This document shows, one piece after another, positions 52,732-62,755 of a stretch of DNA of 64,000 nt (positions are counted from its first letter, which is position 1; every line of letters starts with the position of its first letter). The stretch comes from an uncultured Alcanivorax sp. (lineage in GTDB: Bacteria > Pseudomonadota > Gammaproteobacteria > Pseudomonadales > Alcanivoracaceae). The notes under the pieces are model-generated. The model did no database searches. It saw only the letters and a program-made list of their open reading frames with translations, and was not told the DNA's origin. The stretch is from NCBI RefSeq assembly GCF_947258575.1, contig NZ_CAMYIV010000011.1:1-64000 (forward strand), written 5' to 3'. The position numbers and the translations under genes are program-made.

Positions 52732-55164
52732 TCATGGCGCCATTACGCAGTTTACCGGTGAAAGCTGCGGGGTTCGCTCGCCGGCGGGGGGGATCGCCAC
52801 GGTGATTTCACATGATTGGGTTCCGTCTTGGTTCACAGACAGTGTGACGTTTTCCTTGGCGGTTTTCACATAGACCAGGCCATCAAACCCGACAGGGTAA
52901 GGCTCCGCATCAGGAGCACTGGCGTCCGTGACAAGCGCCGCTGCAGACAGCGGCTCGCTGACGCCATTGGCATTAATAACGACAACGGGTACCAGCGCAT
53001 CGCGATAGATAATGAAATCCGGGGTAACACGAACCAGCGACAACGCTTTGGGCGCGGCCAGGATTCTCTCGTCGCCCAGTGTGGTGTTGTAGGGAAGGTC
53101 GCGTTGGTTGATGTGCAGCTCTGTTTCCTGAAAAGGGGGTAGTCCGACCAGCATGGACCGGCCTTTCTTGTCGGTGGGAATGGCGTTGACACGAACGCCG
53201 GCAAACTCCGGGCCAAGATCGATCAGGGCAAAACCACCATTGGCAAAACGAGTGGGTTTGATGAAGCCTTCGCTCATCACGACACCACCGGCAACCCCGG
53301 CACGATAACTGCGAATGCCTGCCGCATCCACGGCAGAGGCAAAGGCGCCATAGGCAGGGCGCTCCACGGATGCGGAAATGGCTGTCAGGTCGCCGCCCTG
53401 CAATCGGTGCCTCACCTGCACGCTGGGATACCCTGCCTTCCCTAGTACCCGCAACTGAGCATCTACCACAGCTTCTTCATCGCGCGCCTTGCTGGCTTCC
53501 AGGCTGCCACGGGTGCGGGGCCTGCTGGACAGGGGCATTTCGAAGCTGGCCAGGGTCAGGCCGTCCCTGTCGGGTTTCAGCTGTTCGGTATGGGAAAGGC
53601 GAACACGCAGTTGTCGGCGGATATGGAAGTAGATGCCGGTGGTCAGGGCTGTTCGCACGGGGGCACTGTCCGGATCGCGATACTGGAAGCCGAAACGCAG
53701 CCCCACACCCTGCCAGGGCTGGCCGGCAATACTACCAACCCATTGCTGGAAGCCGTCCGTATCTAGCGGGGTGGTGTCCAGCGAAGGGGTAAAACCATTC
53801 TGCTGCTGTTCGTAGGAAAAGGCGTAGCTATAGCCCTTGTACTGGTTGCTCAGCGTAGCGGCTGCGGCCCAGGGCTGGTCCGCATCGGGCAAATCCCGGG
53901 AGGTGGCAAGGTGGGTTTGCAGGGCGCCGATTCGGGGCAGGGTGGTTTGCGCGAAGATCCCGCCATTGACGTGCTGCTCCGAGGCGGCGGCTGCGCCGAC
54001 CCCGAGGGTGAGCCAGCGGCTCATGCCCCGGCGATAACTGAATGATGAGACCAGTTGATCGTAGTCATTGCTGAAGCCCTGACGTTGCAAGCCTGCCGAG
54101 ATCTCGAAATCATCAAAGCCCTGTCGCAGCTGGCCCACCGTGAAGTAGGAAGGAATCTCAAGCGTACTGATGGTTCCATCCGCTTCACGCACGGTCAGGG
54201 TCTGGATGGTGTTGCTGAACAGGGGCTGGTTGATCACATCCACGGGACCGGGAGGCACCTGGTATCCGCTGCCGAAGTAGGCATTGCCGATGACTTCGGG
54301 TTGGTCGAGCCCTCGCTGGGCGAGCAGCAATTGCGCCTGGGTATCGACGATAGCCTGGAAATCGATCACCGGCCCGGTGACCAGTTCGGGGCGGGTGGCG
54401 TAGTTACGGGTAATCTGGAAACCGGCCAGCGCGGCACCTGTGCGCCATGGCGTGCGCCCGGCAAAGGCATCGCCGATACGGAAGGTGGTGGTTTCATCCG
54501 GGTTGTCGAATTGCCAGTAGGTGGCAATGCGTTGTGTCACGGTGTCATCGCCGATGACATAGCCGGAATGCTGGCTTTGCAGCACGCCCCAGTCGCCAAA
54601 GGCGCCCAGGCCAAGAAAGCCGTTATAAGCGGTGTCAGTATTTTCTGTCTGGCTGGCAGTCACGTTGTAGTTCACAAAGCCACCGGTTTGAGGCTCTCCC
54701 AATCTGGCTCTTGGCGTTTGCGCTGACATATCAATGCGGGTGGGGCAGAAAGAGTCGGCTGTCGCACTCAGGATGAGAGTCTGGTTGCTCTCATCAATAT
54801 GCAGCGCAATGCCATCCTGTTTATCAAGGCGTCGATAATGGCGCTGATCAACGGTGGTGACAGGAGCTGTTTTCAGGGCACAGAGTCTGGCCTTGCGCAG
54901 GTCTTCGGTCAGTGCGAGGACGGCGCCACAGTTATCACGCAGGATAAAGTGCTCCCCCAGGTCGCGGCCGTTGACGATCCATTTCAGCAGGCGCATGGAC
55001 GAGTCGTCGTAGCGGGTGCTTTCCCGTTGCGGGTTATCGCAACCTGGCTGTGGACCTGTCGAGTCTGCAACGGCGCCTTGATGACCAGAAACGCTGAACA
55101 ATAAAAGCAGAACCGGTCCGGTCAGCGTCAGGGACCTTTTTTGTTTTCTGGCGCTCCCAGCCAT
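52732..55164 (-). CDS. Outer-membrane usher of an archaic chaperone-usher system (CsuD-like)
   Basis: 810 residues: signal peptide, N-terminal domain (about 40-150), 24-strand barrel with plug, and C-terminal domains ending in …NCVMAP. Typical features include YNVTASQTENTDTAYNGFLG, RIGDAFAGRTPWRTGAALAG, IYFHIRRQLRVRLSHTEQ, and conserved glycine-rich hairpin turns. It secretes and assembles pilin subunits handed over by the chaperone. It overlaps the chaperone gene by 37 bp and the tip-subunit frame by ATGA, so the operon is tightly coupled. Confidence 0.92.
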   Translation of the reverse strand: MAGSARKQKRSLTLTGPVLLLLFSVSGHQGAVADSTGPQPGCDNPQRESTRYDDSSMRLLKWIVNGRDLGEHFILRDNCGAVLALTEDLRKARLCALKTAPVTTVDQRHYRRLDKQDGIALHIDESNQTLILSATADSFCPTRIDMSAQTPRARLGEPQTGGFVNYNVTASQTENTDTAYNGFLGLGAFGDWGVLQSQHSGYVIGDDTVTQRIATYWQFDNPDETTTFRIGDAFAGRTPWRTGAALAGFQITRNYATRPELVTGPVIDFQAIVDTQAQLLLAQRGLDQPEVIGNAYFGSGYQVPPGPVDVINQPLFSNTIQTLTVREADGTISTLEIPSYFTVGQLRQGFDDFEISAGLQRQGFSNDYDQLVSSFSYRRGMSRWLTLGVGAAAASEQHVNGGIFAQTTLPRIGALQTHLATSRDLPDADQPWAAAATLSNQYKGYSYAFSYEQQQNGFTPSLDTTPLDTDGFQQWVGSIAGQPWQGVGLRFGFQYRDPDSAPVRTALTTGIYFHIRRQLRVRLSHTEQLKPDRDGLTLASFEMPLSSRPRTRGSLEASKARDEEAVVDAQLRVLGKAGYPSVQVRHRLQGGDLTAISASVERPAYGAFASAVDAAGIRSYRAGVAGGVVMSEGFIKPTRFANGGFALIDLGPEFAGVRVNAIPTDKKGRSMLVGLPPFQETELHINQRDLPYNTTLGDERILAAPKALSLVRVTPDFIIYRDALVPVVVINANGVSEPLSAAALVTDASAPDAEPYPVGFDGLVYVKTAKENVTLSVNQDGTQSCEITVAIPPAGERTPQLSPVNCVMAP

Positions 55165-55922
55165 ACAGTCCCTCTTTCATCAAACCCCTGGCTGCGATAC
55201 CCGTAAATATCGGTACGAAGGCGAATCTGGGCATTAGCCGGGGCTTTCACGTGCCATTCCCGGGTCTGGTCGGCAAACACATAGGGAAAGCCTTGAACGG
55301 GCTGGGTGGACTGTTCCAGCAAATCGTTTTTTGTCAGATCATCACGGTCGGCGTTAGCTCGAAAGGCATCCAGACCGATGACCCGAAAGTTGGCACTGCC
55401 GACATTGCTGACACGGACTTGCCAGATGCCGTTCTGGTAACCGGTGACGATTCTGGGTTCTGGTTCAATGTTGTCAGGCGATACAAAAACAGGAAGGCCG
55501 ATGCGCACTGCCATATTAGCGCCACCAGATTGCCGGGCCCGGGCGGCGGTGTCCTGAAGGTAAAGCCGGTAGCCTTTCTCTTCATCGGGCATGGCCGGCA
55601 TATGGCGTAAACGGATGACCTGACGGCCCCCGGGCTTCAGCATCAGAATCGGCGGCGAGACGAAGATGTCATTGCTGGGCGTGAGATTGTCCTGATCACC
55701 GTCCTGTTGCCATCGCATCACTGTGGTTTGTAGCGTCACGGTGCTGTCGCTGTTGTTCTCGATGCTGAGTTGCGTGGTCGGGTTGTTGTCGTCGAACTGA
55801 ACCCGCAACGGCGTGATGCGAAAACTGCCGGCTTGTGAGGAACAAGCCAGCAGGAATGACAACAAAAAAACAAGCAGGCGCGGGCGAAATGCCAGGCAAT
55901 ACCTGGCTCCGGCGACGGGCAT
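55128..55922 (-). CDS. Periplasmic pilus chaperone (CsuC-like)
   Basis: 264 residues: signal peptide (ends SSQAG) and two Ig-like domains of the PapD/FimC fold. The Arg-Ile start of strand A1 (SFRITPLRVQF) and the G1 donor-strand area with LMLKPGGRQVIRLRHMP, which carries the alternating hydrophobic residues. Domain 2 continues to …VWLGAPENKKGP. It folds pilins in the periplasm and delivers them to the usher. GAGGAG at the start. Confidence 0.9.
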   Translation of the reverse strand: MPVAGARYCLAFRPRLLVFLLSFLLACSSQAGSFRITPLRVQFDDNNPTTQLSIENNSDSTVTLQTTVMRWQQDGDQDNLTPSNDIFVSPPILMLKPGGRQVIRLRHMPAMPDEEKGYRLYLQDTAARARQSGGANMAVRIGLPVFVSPDNIEPEPRIVTGYQNGIWQVRVSNVGSANFRVIGLDAFRANADRDDLTKNDLLEQSTQPVQGFPYVFADQTREWHVKAPANAQIRLRTDIYGYRSQGFDERGTVWLGAPENKKGP

Positions 55923-55933
55923 CCAGAGACTCC

Positions 55934-56644
55934 TCAGAATTCTACTGTGGCAGTCAGAACGTCCGTATAGTTACCCGCTACGACGGTGTTGCCGGTTTGA
56001 TCCCCGGGAATGCTGCCGATAGAGGTATAGAGGCCAGTGAAGAGATTGACCAGCCCAAGCACATCCTGGCTGACCACGGTTTCCGTGAAGCTCAGCTCGT
56101 AGTTGACCTGGTTGGTCGTGGCGACCGCACCGCCACCCACACCATCCATGATGCTGGTTACGATCGGGCCCTGTGAACCTGCGGTAGTGGTGGTGGTGAA
56201 GCTGACTGACCCGCCTGTCACTCTCGGGCCTTCCAGGGTAACGCTGACTGGTGAAGTGGTGCAGGCCACGTAAACCCCGGGTATCGTCAAGGCTTGTGCT
56301 GTCAGGGGATCCAGAATGGCGGCAAGGGCAGTGTTGAGCACACCGATGGGGGTGTTCAGCGTCAGCGTATCATCATTGCCTGCGCCGCCATCTGCGCCAG
56401 CATTGGGATGCGCATCGTTACCGGTAATGGCATTGCCGGTAGCGGTATTAGCGGTGATCACGTTGTTCACACCTCCTGACGGGATCGGCGCGGACAGCAC
56501 ACCAAAGTCAGTACCAATAGCTGCCACGTCACAGGCATCTGCCAGGGTCACGATATTGGTCATGGTGTTGGTGACGGCCGTAGCATTCATGGAAGCGGCT
56601 ACCAGAATGGAGCCAACGCCGGCTAACTGGATATGTTTTTTCAT
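55934..56644 (-). CDS. Spore coat U-type major pilin (CsuA/B-like)
   Basis: 236 residues from ATG 56642-56644 (AAGGAG upstream; GTG 56645 also possible). Signal peptide, then a SCPU domain rich in Thr/Ser/Gly/Ala with two cysteines (DACDV, YVACTTS). It lacks lysine in long tracts and ends …TDVLTATVEF, the F-type donor strand end of archaic pilins. It is the first gene of the operon pilin-chaperone-usher-tip, 11 bp before the chaperone. Longer than typical CsuA/B pilins (about 180 aa). Confidence 0.85.
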   Translation of the reverse strand: MKKHIQLAGVGSILVAASMNATAVTNTMTNIVTLADACDVAAIGTDFGVLSAPIPSGGVNNVITANTATGNAITGNDAHPNAGADGGAGNDDTLTLNTPIGVLNTALAAILDPLTAQALTIPGVYVACTTSPVSVTLEGPRVTGGSVSFTTTTTAGSQGPIVTSIMDGVGGGAVATTNQVNYELSFTETVVSQDVLGLVNLFTGLYTSIGSIPGDQTGNTVVAGNYTDVLTATVEF

Positions 56645-56930
56645 CACAACAAGCTCCTTGCCTGGAGGTTTCCCTGCGCACATGGTGGTCGGCACGATCA
56701 CAAGTGGTCGTTAATCTGCCGCTACTTTCCGATTGCGCAATACACGAAAAATAGTGAACTACTTCACAAATAGCATAAGTCTATTGATGTACAGAAAAAT
56801 AGTTAAAGATTGTGTTTTTCGTATGAATGGCGTTCGCCTGACGTTTGCCGCGTGCGCTGATGGAGGGTTGAAGCAGGGTAGAGGGGGCGCGGTTAACTAG
56901 CCTGTTCGGGTCGGTATCATAAAAACGGGC
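56645..56930. other. Pilus operon promoter region
   Basis: Upstream region of the pilin gene with an A/T-rich core (56740-56830) unusual for this window; the promoter and regulatory sites of the pilus operon probably lie here. I cannot define a -10/-35 pair or an operator. It also contains the end of the ALDH transcription unit at its far side. Confidence 0.4.
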
Positions 56931-56956
56931 CCGCCATCTTGCGATGACGGGCCCGT
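56931..56956 (-). terminator. Intrinsic terminator of the aldehyde dehydrogenase gene
   Basis: Stem ACGGGCCCG / CGGGCCCGT with an inner CATC/GATG extension, 56935-56956, preceded on the plus strand by AAAA, giving a U run on the minus strand. It lies 28 nt after the gene stop. Confidence 0.85.
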
Positions 56957-56984
56957 GCTCCCTGGTCCTGAGGGAGGTAACCGG

Positions 56985-58418
56985 TCAGGGCTGCGGTGTG
57001 CGAATCACCAGCAGCCGTTCTTCTGTCATGTCATTGATGGCCCAGCGGATGCCTTCGCGGCCCAGGCCGGAGTCCTTCACGCCGCCGTAGGGCATGTTGT
57101 CCACTCGCCAGCTGGGTACGTCGCCGATCACCACGCCACCCACTTCCAGCTCGTCCCAGGCTTTCTGGGCCTTGTACAGGTCGCGGGTGAAGATGCCGGC
57201 CTGCAGGCCGAACTTGGATTCGTTGACGGTGTTCAGGGCGTCGTCGAAATCACTGAAGCGGCTGATCACTGCCACCGGGCCGAAGGCTTCCTCTTCGACG
57301 ATGTTGGTTCCCTTGGGGGCGTCTTCCAGCAGGGTAGCCTGCAGCATGGCGCCGTCGCGCTTGCCGCCCACCAGCAGGGTGGCGCCGGCATCCACCGCTT
57401 CATTGATCCATTTTTCCAGGCGGGTGGCTTCGCCTTCGGAAATCACCGGGCCGATAAAGGTGTCTTCGTCTTTCGGGTCACCCATTTTCAGGGAGGCGGT
57501 TTTTTCCACCAGTTTGGCTTTCAACTCGTCGTAGATGGCGTCGTGGATCAGGATGCGCTGTACGCCGATGCAGCTCTGGCCAGACTGGTAGAAGGCGCCG
57601 AAGACGATACGCTCCATGGCATCGTTCAGGTCTGCATCTTCATCGACGATCACGGCGGCATTGCCGCCCAGCTCCAGAATCACCGGTTTCTTGCCAGCGC
57701 GAGCCTTCAGGTCCCAGCCCACGTCCGGGCTGCCGGTAAAGCTGAGCAGTTTGAAGCGCTCGTCGGTGGTGAACAGGTCGGCGCCTTCGCGATGACAGGG
57801 CAAAATAGAAAACGCGCCCTTAGGCAGATCGGTCTCCGCCAACACTTCACCGATGATGATGGCGCCGATGGGCGTGCGGCTGGCCGGCTTGAGCACAAAG
57901 GGGCAGCCGGCGGCGATGGCCGGGGCCACTTTGTGAGCCGCCAGGTTCAACGGGAAGTTGAACGGGGAAATAAACGAGCACGGGCCGATGGGTACGCGCT
58001 TGACCATGCCGCGATAGCCTTTGGCACGGGCGGAGATTTCCAGGTTGGGCATTTCGCCATCGATGCGCACGGCTTCTTCGGCGGCCACCCGGAAGGTGTC
58101 GATCAGGCGGCCTACTTCACCACGGGCATCCTTGATGGGTTTACCCGCTTCAATACACAGGGCCAGGGCCAGCTCTTCGTAGCGTTCTTCAAAACGTTTC
58201 ACGCAGTGGTAGAGGATCGCCTGGCGCTCGTAGGGAGCCAGTTTTGCCATGGCGCCAGCGGCCTTGTCGGCGGCGTCGATGGCTTTATCAATAGTGGCCG
58301 CATCGGCCATGGCCACTCGCGTGGCGACTTCACCGCTGTACTTGTCGGTGACATCCAGATCCTGGTTGGCGAAGACCGCTTCGTTGGCCAGGTAGTAGGG
58401 GTAGGCGTCTTTTAGCAT
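56985..58418 (-). CDS. NAD(P)-dependent aldehyde dehydrogenase
   Basis: 477 residues of the ALDH superfamily. Seen: the FISPFNFPLN cofactor region, ILELGGNA (catalytic Glu), and QSGQSCIGVQR with the nucleophilic Cys. The long form starts MLKDAYPYYLANEAVFANQD. It resembles the glyceraldehyde-3-phosphate / lactaldehyde / succinate-semialdehyde group; the substrate is not fixed. AAGGA lies 6 nt before the ATG. It is 117 bp downstream of the acetolactate-synthase-like gene with an inverted repeat between, so they may be co-transcribed. Confidence 0.9.
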   Translation of the reverse strand: MLKDAYPYYLANEAVFANQDLDVTDKYSGEVATRVAMADAATIDKAIDAADKAAGAMAKLAPYERQAILYHCVKRFEERYEELALALCIEAGKPIKDARGEVGRLIDTFRVAAEEAVRIDGEMPNLEISARAKGYRGMVKRVPIGPCSFISPFNFPLNLAAHKVAPAIAAGCPFVLKPASRTPIGAIIIGEVLAETDLPKGAFSILPCHREGADLFTTDERFKLLSFTGSPDVGWDLKARAGKKPVILELGGNAAVIVDEDADLNDAMERIVFGAFYQSGQSCIGVQRILIHDAIYDELKAKLVEKTASLKMGDPKDEDTFIGPVISEGEATRLEKWINEAVDAGATLLVGGKRDGAMLQATLLEDAPKGTNIVEEEAFGPVAVISRFSDFDDALNTVNESKFGLQAGIFTRDLYKAQKAWDELEVGGVVIGDVPSWRVDNMPYGGVKDSGLGREGIRWAINDMTEERLLVIRTPQP

Positions 58419-58459
58419 GTCGGTTCCTTAATGGTGTTGCAGGCCACTACCATTCGCGA

Positions 58460-58512
58460 TGCAAGCATCGCTTCCCACGGGGTGCAGGTGTTTGTGGGAA
58501 GTCATGCTTGCA
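58460..58512. repeat. Inverted repeat between ALS-like and ALDH genes
   Basis: Arms 58460-58478 and 58494-58512 (core GCAAGCAT…CTTCCCAC) are 19 nt with two mismatches and a 15-nt spacer. It is REP-like, not seen elsewhere in the window. Confidence 0.75.
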
Positions 58513-58535
58513 TGACGAAGCCAGTGGCACCTCGA

Positions 58536-60176
<1,641 letters not shown>

Positions 60177-60480
60177 GGTGCGTTGTCTCCAGTTGATCCC
60201 GCTATCGGTTTTGTCTGTTAGTGGGAGTCCACGATGCGTGGCTGTCAAAATTCACCGCGGTTAATGCAAGGATGGTGCCGCATTTTCCTCATGCTGGTGC
60301 AGGAAAGTTGCTTTAAGTTGGTGCGCCACCTGCACGACGGGCTTCACTATAGCGCGCCGGGGCCGGGAACAGGTATGGGGTAATCTGATCTGTTTCATTA
60401 ACAAATGTGATATTCCCGCTTGAGGCCGCAGGCGGGTCACGGCAGAGTCTGCGCTAGCAGGCTGCCAAGGAGCGATCACT
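60177..60480. other. Divergent intergenic region
   Basis: 304 bp between the ALS-like gene (minus) and the amidohydrolase (plus). Both promoters should lie here. The A/T-rich stretch around 60375-60410 (TGATCTGTTTCATTAACAAATGTGATA) is the most promoter-like part. No gene or repeat of note. Confidence 0.4.
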
Positions 60481-62190
60481 ATGAAAAAAATCTGGTTTAT
60501 CGGGGCCGTATCGCTACTGGCGTTGCTGGCAGCGGGGGTAGCGGGTGTGCATCGCTGGTTCAATCCGCCACCGCCACCGGTGCAGCTGTTTACCAACGGT
60601 ACCATCATGACCATGGATCCGGGCAATCCTCAGGTGGATGCCATGCTGGTCAAGCGCGGCGAGATCGTGGCGCTGGGTGACAGCGATGCCCTGCGTGATC
60701 AGGTGAGTCGCGATGTGCGGGTGGTGGATCTGCAGGGTGGGGTGTTGATGCCCGGCTTTATCGAGGCCCACGGCCATTTCCCCGGAGAGGGACTGTCGGC
60801 GGTGGCAGTGGATGCCAACAGTCCGCCAATTGGCGACCTGGACAGTATTGCCACCTTGTTGGAGCGGTTGCGCACCCTGGCCCAGCGACGCCCGGACGGA
60901 ACGCTGATGGCCTTCGGGTTCGACGACACCACCGTGAGCGACCAGCGTTATCCCACCCGGGCGGAACTGGATACCGTCAGCGACAGCCGACCGATCATGG
61001 TGATGCACATCTCCGGCCATCTGGGGGTGGTAAACACGGCGGCTCTGAAGGTCATGTCCATCACTGAGAACGTGCAGGATCCGCCCGGTGGCTATTATGG
61101 TCGCGACAGTGAAGGCCGCCTCAATGGCTTGCTGGCAGAGACCGCGTTCAACCCGGTGCGTGCCAACCTGTTGAAGCTGTCGGCCATGGATGGCTACCGG
61201 GTCATGCGCCGGGCCTCACGGTTGTACCTGTCACGGGGGATTACCTTTGCCCAGAACGGCCTGGCCGATACCACCACCATCAAGGCGTTAGTGCCGGCGT
61301 TGCGGTTCGGGCTGATCCCGCTGCGGCTCAGTGTCTGGCCGGATGCGGCCGCCGAGCAGGCAAGGCAGGACGGCCAGTGGACCCTGCCGGAGGGTGAGCG
61401 AGTTCATCTGGGGTCGGTGAAGCTGGTCAGTGATGGTTCCTTGCAGGGCTATACCGGTTTTCTCAACGACCCTTATTTTTCCGTGCCCGAGGATCACCCG
61501 CCGGAATATTTGGGTTTCCCCAACCAGTCGCCGCAGCAGCTCTCCGATCAGGTGGTGCAGTTCCATTGTGCCGGTCGGCAGACCGCGATCCATGCCAATG
61601 GTGATGCGGCCATCAGCATGAGCCTGGATGCGGTGGCGGCGGCCCGCCAGCGGTGCCCGGACGTGACCGTGCAACCGGTACTGATCCATGCCCAGATGGC
61701 CACCGGCGAACAACTGACGCGTATGCAGGCGCTGGACGTGATTCCCTCTTTCTTCAACAACCATGTGTACTACTGGGGCGATCGTCACAGGGATATTTTC
61801 CTGGGGCCGGAGCGGGCAGCACGCATCAGTCCACTGGCGGAAGCGGCGGATGCGGGGCTGCGCTTTACCCTGCATGCGGATTCACCGGTAGTGCCGTTCC
61901 AGCCATTGCAACTGGTATGGAATGCCACCCAGCGTCGCACGGCATCCGGCGCCATGCTGGGGCCGGAGCAGGCGATTGCGGTGGAGCGGGCCCTGCAGGC
62001 GGTGACCGTAGACGCCGCCAGTCAGCTGGGCGTGGCAGATCGGGTCGGGCAATTGCGTCTCGGCATGCGCGCGGATCTGGTCTGGCTGGATCGCGATCCG
62101 CGAGAATTTATCGGTGACTGGTCGTCTATCCAGGTGCGAGGGACCTGGGTGGATGGGGTACGCCGTTATCCGGAAAGGATCGCGGAGTAG
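60481..62190 (+). CDS. YtcJ-like exported amidohydrolase
   Basis: 569 residues. AAGGAG at 8 nt. An N-terminal hydrophobic segment (MKKIWFIGAVSLLALLAAGVAG) acts as an anchor or signal. The amidohydrolase_3 domain follows: PGFIEAHGHFP (metal His pair), SDGSLQGYTG, AIHANGDAAISM (metal His), TLHADSPVVPFQP (metal Asp area), and the composite beta-sandwich at the ends (DGVRR). The substrate class of YtcJ-like enzymes is mostly unknown. It is monocistronic. Confidence 0.88.
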   Translation: MKKIWFIGAVSLLALLAAGVAGVHRWFNPPPPPVQLFTNGTIMTMDPGNPQVDAMLVKRGEIVALGDSDALRDQVSRDVRVVDLQGGVLMPGFIEAHGHFPGEGLSAVAVDANSPPIGDLDSIATLLERLRTLAQRRPDGTLMAFGFDDTTVSDQRYPTRAELDTVSDSRPIMVMHISGHLGVVNTAALKVMSITENVQDPPGGYYGRDSEGRLNGLLAETAFNPVRANLLKLSAMDGYRVMRRASRLYLSRGITFAQNGLADTTTIKALVPALRFGLIPLRLSVWPDAAAEQARQDGQWTLPEGERVHLGSVKLVSDGSLQGYTGFLNDPYFSVPEDHPPEYLGFPNQSPQQLSDQVVQFHCAGRQTAIHANGDAAISMSLDAVAAARQRCPDVTVQPVLIHAQMATGEQLTRMQALDVIPSFFNNHVYYWGDRHRDIFLGPERAARISPLAEAADAGLRFTLHADSPVVPFQPLQLVWNATQRRTASGAMLGPEQAIAVERALQAVTVDAASQLGVADRVGQLRLGMRADLVWLDRDPREFIGDWSSIQVRGTWVDGVRRYPERIAE

Positions 62191-62240
62191 GTGAGAGTGG
62201 GGCCATCGATGCGGCCCCTGTCACTTCACACTGAGAGGAA

Positions 62241-62453
62241 CTAGTGCCAGGTGCCTTCCAGGTTCTCGCACTGCTCCAGAAATTCCTCGGCGCTCATTTC
62301 AACCGTGTACGGGTCAAGGTGTGAGGCCACCTGTTCCTTTAGCTGCCCGACTACTTTGGACATGACTGTCAGGGTTTCTTCTACCTGCTCAATCGTTTCC
62401 AACAGGTCTTCGGCTTCTTGCTGGTAATCATCTCTGTCGTCGTAATCGCTCAT
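62241..62453 (-). CDS. Small acidic hypothetical protein (70 aa)
   Basis: Starts at ATG 62451-62453 with a perfect AGGAGG at 6 nt. It is highly acidic (MSDYDDRDDYQQEAEDLLET…), predicted helical, with one Cys. I do not recognise the family. It converges with the amidohydrolase gene. The ribosome site and acidic composition argue that it is real; an upstream extension to 62534 is not protein-like. Confidence 0.7.
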   Translation of the reverse strand: MSDYDDRDDYQQEAEDLLETIEQVEETLTVMSKVVGQLKEQVASHLDPYTVEMSAEEFLEQCENLEGTWH

Positions 62454-62717
62454 GCGAAGCCTCCTGCAGTTAAGGTGAGCCAGTTTGTTGTGCCTTGTCC
62501 AAGCTCCACTCCATGTTGCCAACGATGCCGGCACAAAACAAACGGGAAATACCCGGTGTTGGTGAATGTTTCGCCACTCGGGACGGGTGGTCGCAGTTTC
62601 TGTCTCAGCGTGTCGATGGTTGATTGCCGCACAGAGAGCAGGAAATACCCGGATTAAAATGGCAGGCCAGATTCACGTTTGGGCTGTTTTCTCTGTGATC
62701 TTCTGTGCTGGAAGGCC

Positions 62718-62743
62718 AAAAAAAAGGGCGCCGAAGCGCCCTT
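62718..62743 (-). terminator. Intrinsic terminator of nrdB
   Basis: Stem AAGGGCGC / GCGCCCTT with a CGAA tetraloop and A8 upstream on the plus strand, which encodes a U tract on the minus strand. It lies 13 nt after the nrdB stop. The rest of the 302-bp gap (62454-62755) shows no gene or further repeat. Confidence 0.92.
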
Positions 62744-62755
62744 GGTGTACCACGA

